From: Fragilaria radians
Lineage: Eukaryota; Bacillariophyta; Fragilariophyceae; Fragilariales; Fragilariaceae
DNA length: 10,811 nt
NCBI GenBank assembly: GCA_900642245.1
Contig: CAAAJI010000516.1
Coordinates: 1 to 10,811 of the forward strand
Direction: 5' to 3'
Shown here: one piece after another, positions 1 through 8,410 of the stretch
How positions within the stretch are numbered: position 1 is the stretch's first letter
How the letters are laid out: every line of letters begins with the position of its first letter
Notes under the pieces: model-generated
Seen by the model: only the letters and a program-made list of their open reading frames with translations
The model's database searches: none
What the model was told of the DNA's origin: nothing
Made by a program: the position numbers and the translations under genes

Positions 1-719
1 TTCAATGGAAACGATAGATGAAAGTTGCGTCGTTTTCAATGGTGCTACGGCTACATAGATGGGAGAATTGTTTTATTTATTTTGAGAAAAATTTCCTACG
101 ATACAATGTGAGAATCAACAAGAATTTCTACAAAAAGAATACAAGGATTGTTGGTGGTTGTAATTTGCCCCATCCGAGAGCAAAAGGAACTACGAATGTC
201 TCCGTTGCCACGTATAATTGATGTACAATGGTTACTTACGTTGATTACAAATATTTGGAACAATCGATCGGTTTGAAGGGAAAGATTGTCATCAATACGT
301 CAAACCTTGTTAATTATAAGTTATGCTGTTTTGACATGTAAAGCAACAAGTTGACTAAATGTAACAAATCGTTTCTTAGACTAATGTATTAATACGTAGA
401 GTTGTGTGCAGCGACAAAAACGAATGACACTGTTCCTTGACACTCGACAAGGAACATACGGTAAGCTAAATAGAATGACAGACATCTGTGACAATGAGCG
501 CGGGCAAGCGCTACGGAATGTTGGGCATTAATGACTCCCAGATATGTTTGTTGAAAATGCAAAAATTGGTTACTAATTAAACAAGTATTAATAAGGATAT
601 AAATACGCTAACGACACCATGAATGTCATGAATGTTTTGCAATATACGTGTCGATTTTCAGTGCAATTGTATCACATGTCAGTCCTCCCTTCCATGTAAT
701 ACTATTTTTGTTGGAATTT
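1..719. other. Left-edge spacer without a convincing gene
   Basis: This stretch lies downstream of the minus-strand HSF gene that ends at 720. A plus-strand frame is open from base 2 to a TAG at 56-58 and reads SMETIDESCVVFNGATAT. That could be the last 18 codons of a gene entering from the left, but it is too short to assign. A 67-codon ATG ORF (18-221, plus) has no recognisable motif and overlaps this frame. The remainder is AT-rich and broken by stops. A 9-bp near-tandem duplication (ATGAATGTC, ATGAATGTT) lies near 619-636. The perfect hairpin at 431-456 is listed separately. Confidence 0.4.
431..456. repeat. Perfect 9-bp inverted repeat (hairpin)
   Basis: TGTTCCTTG at 431-439 is perfectly complementary to CAAGGAACA at 448-456, with an 8-base loop between them. 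It lies about 265 bp beyond the stop codon of the minus-strand HSF gene, so it could sit in or after that gene's 3' region. It could be an RNA hairpin or a binding site for a dimeric protein. The arms contain TTC and GAA units like those of heat-shock elements, but the spacing is far too wide for a standard element. Chance occurrence is possible. Confidence 0.4.
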
Positions 720-1835
720 TCATTCTAGGATACGTTGCATGAGATTGCTAAATTTCTCTTCATCATCGATTCCTGCGCCTTGCATATCAAAGTAGATATC
801 CTTGGGAATATTCAGTAACTGAAATACCGATTCCATGTTTTCGGCATCAAAGTCATCGTCAGAATCTTCTATCATTGGTACGTTCATGCGATGATTGACT
901 GCAATGGTCTTATTCATGTACAGGTTTTCATCCAGTAACTGACTAATGCAATCCGTATCTAAGAGATGAAACTTCATCCCTTCAAAATTACCGTACTCTG
1001 ATTCTGTAACCAGGGAATTTGTTTCTTCAGCATACCATTCCGAACTGGGTGGTGATACACACGTTATACCTCCCGTGGTGAATGGAAGAGTTGGGCAGGA
1101 TGTCGATAATTCATTTTCTTGATTCGTCTGTGCAACAACGTCTGTTACAACAATGGGTGGCATCTGTTCAAAATCTGGTTCGTCATCGGGATTGCTTCGA
1201 GCCCGAACACAGGTACCCTTGACACGAATGCGGTGGATATGTTGTGATAGAAAGACCTTACCACGTAGAAATTGTTCATGATAATATGCTCCCTTATCAG
1301 GACCCTTTCTGGTCAAACGTTGGAAGCCGTACAGATTTAATTGTCGTTGAAATGACGCCAACTTACTTTGCTTGAAATAGGTAGGCATAACATGCTCGAC
1401 GAACTCTTTCGGTTTACGTACAATAAAGCACCGACCATGAGGCTGCCATGATACCACGTGACCATAGCCATCTCGTTCAATATCATCCAACATTTCATGC
1501 AATTTAGTTGGAAATGGGGATGCGACTCCCCCTCGAACGACTGGTTCGATGATGCAACCATCGTCGATCATATCACCATAGTCATGATAATTATGCTGAA
1601 CTCGGTTAAGGTATTTTTTATTCATCGAAGCATGTAGAATATTTTCTTCAGACGGGGCACTAAAGGGTAAGCAACGGCTTCGTTGTTGCTCTGCCAGGAG
1701 ATGTAAATCTAGGAGACATGAAGAAACTGTTAAGTCTCTATCATAAAGTGACGAGCCTACATCATTATCAGTTTGGCTTGTAAGAAAAGGTAAAGAGCTT
1801 TGTCCAGATGGAACATAGTTGCGAGAAATGCACAT
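720..1835 (-). CDS. HSF-type transcription factor A
   Basis: This is a predicted nuclear DNA-binding protein of 371 aa with an HSF-type winged helix-turn-helix domain. The frame is open up to 2021, but position 2021 is a TTG. The first in-frame ATG is at 1835 (MCISRNYV, with A at -3), so I start there; the paralogue begins similarly (MNIS). The DNA-binding domain covers about residues 101-227. It contains FPTKLHEMLDDI, SWQPHGRCFIV, the recognition-helix segment SFQRQLNLYGF (about 161-171), YYHEQFLRGK (185-194) and the diatom-type tail RARSNPDDEPDFEQMPP. An HNYHDY motif lies at residues 81-86. The C-terminal half has an acidic cluster (EDSDDDFDAE, about 323-332) and ends in a module shared with the HSF at 5271. 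I see no leucine-heptad HR-A/B oligomerisation region. No intron is needed. In this family the domain binds GAA/TTC elements; the target genes and any stress response are unknown. Confidence 0.9.
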   Translation of the reverse strand: MCISRNYVPSGQSSLPFLTSQTDNDVGSSLYDRDLTVSSCLLDLHLLAEQQRSRCLPFSAPSEENILHASMNKKYLNRVQHNYHDYGDMIDDGCIIEPVVRGGVASPFPTKLHEMLDDIERDGYGHVVSWQPHGRCFIVRKPKEFVEHVMPTYFKQSKLASFQRQLNLYGFQRLTRKGPDKGAYYHEQFLRGKVFLSQHIHRIRVKGTCVRARSNPDDEPDFEQMPPIVVTDVVAQTNQENELSTSCPTLPFTTGGITCVSPPSSEWYAEETNSLVTESEYGNFEGMKFHLLDTDCISQLLDENLYMNKTIAVNHRMNVPMIEDSDDDFDAENMESVFQLLNIPKDIYFDMQGAGIDDEEKFSNLMQRILE

Positions 1836-2143
1836 CTTCTTGAATGTTTCAGTCAGTAATATAATAAAATTTATGACCCCAAAAAGGGAGGTGTTGTTCT
1901 CCGGCGATTCTTCAGTGCAGAACTTGAAGTTCGGGAAAATAATTTCTTGCAAAAGCAGGATTAGACTTGAAGTAGAATTGAAAAAATTGGGAAATTGCAA
2001 AACACTTTCTCGGATGTCCAAAAAGCATTCTCGATGAAGTTAGTTTTCCCGAGGTGAAGAATACTCCGAAATCTAAAAAGGATTGCAGAGAAATGCTGGA
2101 CTCGTTGGTATGGTACAAACGATTGGAAGTGAATTCTAGGCAT
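1836..2143 (-). other. Probable 5' leader of HSF A with upstream ORFs
   Basis: Upstream of the HSF A start codon, the minus strand carries two overlapping upstream ORFs. One runs from ATG at 2143 to TAA at 1961 (60 aa) and the other from ATG at 2028 to a stop at 1912 (38 aa). Neither resembles a known protein. The HSF frame itself is open for 62 codons before the ATG but holds no ATG there, and the encoded peptide is hydrophobic and unlike the rest of the protein. It is therefore best read as leader or intron, though an upstream coding exon spliced in here cannot be excluded. The pyrimidine-rich stretch with TTACTGAC just before the ATG resembles a branch point, but I found no convincing donor. 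Confidence 0.3.
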
Positions 2144-5120
2144 TAACACATGGTAAGAAATTCCATTACAAATTGACAGCCAATGCCTAGGGCCTTATAT
2201 CCAACATGTCAATGCTTTGATGATTCAATAACGCAGAAAAATGTACGTGGTACTCAACATCCATATTTGTTTCTTGATGGCTTGAGGTTTAAAAGCCCAC
2301 AATTTCGTGTATAAATATATATTGCACACTAGAATATTTCATATTTACGAGCTGCACTACATCTTTGAAAGATGATAATCAGCTTAGGAGTAAATTTATT
2401 TCTTGGATTATGTGAGACATCTCCTAAACTGTCCCTCAACCTTGCAAAATATCCAGGGATTTCTCTACTTTCTGCAAATTGAATCAACTTATTGTTTGAT
2501 TAGGATGAGCGTTGCCATGGACTGTGAGCTTCAGTCTATTCATCCGAGAATTTCACTTTATGAGAGTATACTACATACAATTTCTCACTCATTTCACACC
2601 TTGCATTGTCACAACATCAAACTGGTTGAATTGTTCGTAGTGAAATTTATGTAAGCAGAACTCTGACTCTGTTTTCATAGTGATTGGACGTATTAATCAA
2701 GTGACTGCAGGTTAGGAATTTACGCATCTGTAACAATTATTTTATTCCGTCTTTTGTACCTGAGCTTCTAAAGGCTCCATTTCTGCTGAAATCTAAATAG
2801 AAAATGAATGACAGTCTTGGTTGATACTGCTAGGCTTTATTGTGCATCTGCAAGCAAAGCTCATTCCAACTCAATTCAAAACAAGCTGCATAATGTTTCA
2901 ATTTCATTGTAGGATAACTGATGTTGAGGTGTAACCTTCACCACTTACATCAAAAGGGGATGAAGTATACGTAAGTACAAAAGAAATTCTCCTCTTAACT
3001 TGTCCTCAAATATTTCAACCGGCTCAAGAGCTGTGCCAAAGCAGTACAGATTGAAGCTGATCACACACCCTTTGTAATTTATTCTATCAATGCTTGGATA
3101 AACTTTACCCCCAAAAGAGTGCAAAAATCTTGTTTATGACACATCATTTGTTTCACATGTGGCAGATTATAATAGGAAAGTTCAGGGTATCCTCTCATCG
3201 TTTATTGGTATTCGATCATCAAATGTAATTGAAAATGATGATTTTAACATAAATCGCGCAATGCAAGCAATGGATTGACCTTTTTGTTGCGCTTACTTCA
3301 TGAACAAGTTATATTGAGACATCCCATGATTCTCTTCTATTCAGCGTTTCTATTATAAAGCTTTGAGATTCAATGAGATTCTGAGAGTCGGAGATGATGG
3401 TAAATAAATGCAGAACAGCCGGCCAACTTCGCTCAGATCTCTTGTCAGATGTACGATAGATTCGCCGCCAAAAACTCAGAATCTCTAAGCTGCTTTCTTA
3501 AAGGCAAGGTAATGCCTGTTGCAGTCCTACAATGATTCAGGTCACGTTAGTGATGAAATTTTTTTTGGCATCTCACCTACTAGCAGATAGGTTCAAAAAT
3601 TGTTTCTAACCAGGTTGACAAAACGGTCTACCCAATTCTTTAACGTAATCAAATCTAAATCCTCGCAACTGAGAAACAAACTGCGGCAAATATACTTAGT
3701 AGTAGTAAATGGATCTACATTTTAATGGCAAATTAGTATCTATCAACTAGACTATTATGAGTGTTGATTGAAATGTAAAATAAGTTATTTCTATTCAAAA
3801 AAGTTGATATCATCCAACATACTACTGAACAATCCTTACAAGAAGGCAAATTCTTCATTAAACTCTCTGGAGATCCATAATTTGTTACCTAGAAAGAGCT
3901 TTGAAAGAAATCCCGATGACCAAGTTTTCCAAAATGATTCATTTTAATAGAATGAAACTAATACTAGATTTCAGAGGTCTCTATGCGTGCAATTCGAAGC
4001 TTTGAAATGACATATGATTCTAATGGAGGCCATCAAAAAATGCCGAATATTAGAGGATGAAGCGTGACTTTCGTTTTTCACAAATGCTGAATAAACTAGG
4101 TATATTCGAGCATCTACATTCTGAATGTAAGCTAAAAATGTAAATAGGAGGTTTCCTCAGTATTTGGTAACTTGACGAGAATTATCAGATAGATTTCAAT
4201 AGATTAAGTGTAAGTCATAAGAGATTTTTTCCACTAATACGAGAGTAGATATCATCCGGAAATAAGTTAAACTGTAACTATTCATTGAAATTAGCTACAA
4301 ATATTGTGATTGCCATTTTGACCATATCACAACAATAATGTGAAGTTTAATTGCTAATAATCTTCAATACTGGTGGATATTTGGATATTGAATCTAAGAA
4401 AAAGATCGCAACTATGAATTTTTACAATTAGGTATGTCACTGTGTTCTTAAAGATGTAACTCAGATTGATATAAATTATGGGCTTTATGTTGGGGAACAT
4501 ACGGTTAGGTCAAGGCTGAGAGCATTCAGCACACTCTCTTATTCAAGTATACATGCCTAGGCTAGGAAAAGCAGATTGACAAAAGTCCATGATACTAGGA
4601 AGGGTGTAAACAAATTCCTCAAAAATAGGATCAGAAAGGAGTATAAGAAAGTTTGGTATTTAAGGTAGAGCGAGAAAACTTGCAATAAAATACGCACAGT
4701 GGCAGAATTTGGTAGACATAGAATAGAGCTGAAAGCTCTAAAATTGTGTATAATAGTTTCAGATTGATCAAAGTCAATAAGTTCTGTGCAATCCTGTAAA
4801 GACTTTTCTTTCATGTTTAATTACAGAGGGTATGATAAAATGAATTTCGTTGAATGACAAAAGAAGACCGGAATAGGCTTCTTTAATCCAAGATTTACTC
4901 ATCTCGATGTTCAAGTTCAAAATGGTACATTCATCGGCTATGGAGAATTGCGTTTTCATGGAGCAGTTACGGAGAATTGAATTCTCACTATTTCTGGAGT
5001 GCTATCAATCCCGGCATTGTTAAATTTTCATCTCCTAAATCGATTTCTAAATACTTGAACTTAGAAGTCCCAACCATATTAATTTTTGATACAAGATAAT
5101 GTTTCTTCAAGCTAAATTCG
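2144..5120. other. AT-rich spacer between the divergent HSF genes
   Basis: This stretch of about 3 kb holds no ORF with a recognisable product; the longest frames are 83-85 codons and low in complexity. I read it on both strands for HSF DNA-binding motifs (YFKQSK, FQRQLN, YYHE), transposase or reverse-transcriptase motifs, and tRNA promoter boxes, and found none. A TATAAATATATA run lies near 2310-2325 and could belong to a promoter, though it is some 480 bp from the HSF A start. Scattered GTAAG-like donors do not pair into a convincing spliced gene. It may hold shared regulatory DNA, a non-coding transcript or decayed sequence. Confidence 0.5.
4972..4986. repeat. 15-bp palindrome upstream of HSF B
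   Basis: GAGAATT at 4972-4978 and AATTCTC at 4980-4986 form perfect 7-bp arms around a single central base. It lies about 285 bp upstream of the HSF B start and about 135 bp before its first candidate upstream ORF. It contains GAA and TTC units, but not in the alternating 5-bp register of a classical heat-shock element. It is a possible operator for a dimeric factor and could also be chance in AT-rich DNA. Confidence 0.3.
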
Positions 5121-5258
5121 ATGACTGAGATAAGGGTGAAAATGTTCTCCGAGGTAAGACTGCATTCCGAACACTTATTCTTGAATGTTTTTCTCCGCAG
5201 CGTATTTACTTTTGGGTCTTCATTTCGTCTGAATATTTTTAATTCATCCTTGGAATAA
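5121..5258 (+). other. Upstream ORF in the HSF B leader
   Basis: An ATG at 5121, with a second in-frame ATG at 5142, opens a 45-codon frame in the same register as the HSF B start at 5271. It is closed by TAA at 5256-5258, just 12 bases before that start. If the candidate intron 5154-5200 is removed, the frame shifts and the upstream ORF becomes 23 codons, ending near 5240. In either case a ribosome scanning from upstream would meet a short ORF first, which could reduce or condition HSF B translation. The transcription start is unknown, so it may not be transcribed. Confidence 0.3.
5154..5200 (+). other. Candidate 47-nt leader intron of HSF B
   Basis: The donor GAG|GTAAGA at 5154 matches the eukaryotic consensus. 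A pyrimidine-rich TTTTTCTCCGCAG acceptor ends at 5200. The implied intron is 47 nt, not a multiple of three, and short for a diatom, where about 100 nt is more usual. It lies entirely before the HSF B start codon, so it would change only the leader and the upstream ORF. Confidence 0.35.
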
Positions 5259-5270
5259 GGGAAACTTGAA

Positions 5271-6173
5271 ATGAATATATCATGTGATAGTTCTTTTGTT
5301 GCTGATTCGACTCATCGTCGGGATTCATATCACGTAGAGGACCAAGACTCAGATGGAGAATTTAGGGATTTGAGTGTCATTCGCCATGATTACCATGACT
5401 ACAGTGGTGAAGTTGGAGATAGTCTATTGCTGCCTAGAAAGCGTGGTGGACACATGACTCAATTTCCAATTAAGCTTCATTCCCTATTGGAAAAAATAGA
5501 AAAGGATGGATATGGTCACATAATGTCATGGCAACCACACGGACGATGTTTTGTTATTCACAAACCAAGGGAGTTTTCTGAGTATATAATGCCATTCTAC
5601 TTCAAGCAATCAAAGCTTCCTTCGTTCCAGCGCCAGCTCAATCTCTATGGTTTCCTGCGGTTAACCAAAGGCCCTGATAAAGGAGGGTACTATCATGAAC
5701 TATTTCTGCGGGGGAAGATTTTTCTTGCCGAACGTATTAGGCGGATGAGGATAAAAGGAAATGGTGTCCGTGCAAAGAGCAATCCTGAGGCAGAACCTAA
5801 TTTTCAGTTGATGCCTCCTGTCACAGTGAGCTCGAAAGTTCTTGTTGAGGTTTTGAACGAAGATCCTCAAATCTGCTTAAAAATAGGAGAATGTGTTTTC
5901 GAAGAATCGCAAGTCCAGCTGAAAAAAGTACAAGTTTCTCAAACCAAACAAGAGCCTGTGATGCACAGCGAGTTTGGGGGAATGGACTTTCCTCAATTAG
6001 AGGACCTTAGTGCAAGCGAGCATGACACTGGATATGCATTAGTTTCTGACTCACAACCATTGATACCATTTCTGCAACACTTGAATTTTTCACTTGACCT
6101 CTACTCCGATATCGTCAAGAGTGTGGAGAGTGACAACGATTATGCAGATCTAATTTTAAGATTAATCCAATGA
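5271..6173 (+). CDS. HSF-type transcription factor B
   Basis: This is a 300-aa predicted nuclear factor and a paralogue of the minus-strand HSF at 720-1835. The ATG at 5271 follows an in-frame stop at 5256. The acidic N terminus contains HDYHDY (39-44), then a basic PRKRGG (55-60) that may act as a nuclear localisation signal. The HSF DNA-binding domain spans about 59-183: FPIKLHSLLEKI, SWQPHGRCFVI, FKQSKLPSFQRQLNLYGF with the recognition helix (111-128), GPDKGGYYHELFLRGK (134-149) and RAKSNPEAEPNFQLMPP. Compared with its paralogue it lacks one residue in the wing (RLTKGPDKG against RLTRKGPDKG). After the domain come SEFGGMDFPQL (233-243) and a C-terminal module (265-300) also found in the paralogue. 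It has no recognisable HR-A/B coiled coil and is shorter than animal or yeast HSFs. The gene is intronless within the coding part and stops at TGA. Confidence 0.92.
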   Translation: MNISCDSSFVADSTHRRDSYHVEDQDSDGEFRDLSVIRHDYHDYSGEVGDSLLLPRKRGGHMTQFPIKLHSLLEKIEKDGYGHIMSWQPHGRCFVIHKPREFSEYIMPFYFKQSKLPSFQRQLNLYGFLRLTKGPDKGGYYHELFLRGKIFLAERIRRMRIKGNGVRAKSNPEAEPNFQLMPPVTVSSKVLVEVLNEDPQICLKIGECVFEESQVQLKKVQVSQTKQEPVMHSEFGGMDFPQLEDLSASEHDTGYALVSDSQPLIPFLQHLNFSLDLYSDIVKSVESDNDYADLILRLIQ

Positions 6174-8150
6174 TATTTTACCCACAATAGGATCAAATAA
6201 GCTTAATTTTTACTTGCCACTTTATGGAAATGCTAGGTAAGAAAAACACCGTCAATGCCAAGTCTAAAGAGATGTCACACTTTGATAAGAATCTTTAGAG
6301 ATAAAGCAAAAGTTAGATAGGGCTCCATAGAAATATTGACCATTGCTTAGCACGCAAAGGTTAAATTTCAAAATAAAAAAGACCATGTAAGAAAAATCAT
6401 CACATGATGTTTGGTACTTTGCGTATATGCTGCGTTTGATGCAGAAGCATACAGCAGAAGTAACTAAAAGATATCTGAGGATGACAACACGTAGACGCTG
6501 CATCAGATGTTTCAAGAAAAGACAATAGATAGCTATGATAATATTGAATCTTATGCCAGGTATATTAGACTAAATGAAGAATTAAGTTTCAATTGATTTA
6601 TGAAATAATCCATAAAGTCCTAACGCGATAAAAAGGCAAGGGTGAGTTGAACGAAACATTTATTTTTCAACGCTCCCTGTTTCGTAATAAAGCCATCACT
6701 ATTAAATCATCGTATAAAGCCTAAATCTAACCAAAGAAAAATTGGACAAATCGAGGATTTGCCATCGTGAATAATGTCCTCAAGGTTCTACATCATACCT
6801 AGACTTAGATTTAGAAATATCATTTCATGGCCGTTACGATTCAGATGAATCATATCATGAGCATACGACGCAATATGACAGGATTATGGGAATAGACCTC
6901 ATGAAAGAAAAGGGAATATCCCTGAATCTTGGGTAAATCCATGACAAATGAGGAAGCAATGCAGTCTACTGCAATAATCAAGCAGTAATCAAACCACTTA
7001 ACCCATCAGGGCAGAAAGACCCAATACATGATGAAGCCACTATGACTTACTGCTAAGAAATAACATGTCTCAAAGAAAAAACATGTAAGCATGTTAGAGG
7101 GCATCAAGATGGCAAAAAGAGTGAATTTTTGTGTCGGGAGCAACGATGAATAAATGAATGGACGCGTTAGCAAAGCAAACCCAAATAGATCCAAGCATAA
7201 AATACCAAAATAACAATGAATGTAATATCACAAGACTTATCCGGTAAATTCAAAGCATCACGTTAAAAAGAAATAAACTAGGCGCAAAAAATATACTATT
7301 ACCGAAAGAAATTTGAAGACTAGTATCGTAATAAAAGACTCCCAAAAGGAAAACTTAAAATGATTCATAATGTAAAGCTAACGCAGAAGGCTTACTTCAA
7401 ACGAGGCCTAATAAGAAATGATATATGTTTTTGTTGCTAGCAAAAGATCAGAACAATACTTCTCGTTATCACTTACCCAACTCGACAAATTGACATACAA
7501 ATGATCCTGCAGGAGTTCATAACAAATTGAATGTTAGCAAAGAATTGCTATGCTAAAGGAACTATGCAAACCATTGATCTGTGGTTACAGAATACAAAAG
7601 TAGCTGATAGTCAATACAAAATTAAAAATAGAAAGTGGCAAAGAATATTCTATTACACTCAAAATAAAACAATATATGAATGTCGGGTAAACCACACATA
7701 GAGTTTAGTATGAGATTTTATCATTCTCTACTTTTTTGAAAATGCTCTCAGGAATACGACACAATAATACTACTCAAGGTGATGTATAGCTGCCTAGAGC
7801 GTCCTTTGAGTTTAGAAAATATTGTAGACATTTCTTCCTATAGTGCAAGCATAAGCCTAAACATTATAATTTGGAGGCACAAAACGTTCCTAATGAGGCG
7901 TCTAAAGGGATTTAAAAACAATCTTCAAAAGACGATAAGACAATTGAACTAGTTAGGATACTGGGCAGCAAGGGAAAGGTACTTCACAATAGTTATAATG
8001 CCTTACTAAATGCATTTCTCATTGGTAGGGAAAAAAGGCAAACAAGGCGAGCCCAAAAAAGTATCATTTTCCGTGGTTAATCACTTCTTCTCAAATTGAC
8101 TTAAAGGTAGGAGGATTGGTGCTGCCGTTTCAATAATGGTGTCCAAAGGA
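6174..8150. other. AT-rich spacer between HSF B and bystin
   Basis: About 2 kb without a supportable gene. The longest frames (83 and 62 codons, both minus) show no motif and have AT-driven composition. I saw no HSF, transposon, tRNA or rRNA signature on either strand. The first part should include the HSF B 3' UTR and the last part leads into the bystin promoter region. Poly-A-rich patches are common, but no clear polyadenylation signal can be singled out. Confidence 0.5.
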
Positions 8151-8410
8151 TATGGGTCCGCGCATACTATATATGTACTAGCTAGGTCCGCATAATAGCA
8201 ATGTATTTTCACAAATGCATTTGACAAAAGTCAAATTGAAAAAGATTTTACGATTTAGAAGAAATCGCAATCCTTATTGTTTGCTTTGATAAATTATCAG
8301 GTTATGAAAACAAGGTCTATTTCTACCACCATTCATTTTCGTTAAAAAAAATAGGGAACGACAACATCGTCGACAAGGATCATCAGTATACATTTTCCAA
8401 CAACACAAAA
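8151..8410 (+). promoter_or_regulatory. Putative bystin promoter and leader
   Basis: Two copies of GGTCCG followed by (CG)CATA start at 8155 and 8185 and flank a TATATAT run near 8169-8176 that could serve as a TATA element. A perfect 7-bp inverted repeat follows at 8219-8236 (ATTTGAC, 4-base loop, GTCAAAT). The leader before the ATG at 8411 is A-rich (ACAAAAATG). The assignment rests on position and on these motifs only; no transcription start is known, and the repeats could be fortuitous. Confidence 0.35.

Noticed and set aside
18..221. 67-codon ATG ORF on the plus strand
   Set aside because: No motif, basic and AT-driven composition, and no supporting context.
1836..2021. N-terminal extension of HSF A to 2021
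   Set aside because: The codon at 2019-2021 is TTG and no ATG occurs in that frame before 1835. The extra 62 residues are hydrophobic and do not match the paralogue.
2403..2654. 83-codon ORF on the plus strand
   Set aside because: No recognisable domain; its length is within chance for AT-rich spacer DNA.
3496..3520. Small hairpin AGGCA/TGCCT
   Set aside because: Five-bp arms are expected by chance in a spacer this long.
4557..4959. Minus-strand ORFs of 85 and 61 codons
   Set aside because: Hydrophobic Phe/Leu-rich frames typical of AT-rich noncoding DNA, with no homology I recognise.
4900..5270. Heat-shock elements for HSF autoregulation
   Set aside because: Many GAA and TTC triplets occur, but I found no run of three alternating units in 5-bp register on either HSF leader.
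6264..6515. 83-codon minus-strand ORF, and a 62-codon one at 7006-7194
   Set aside because: No motif and no gene-like codon pattern; treated as chance.
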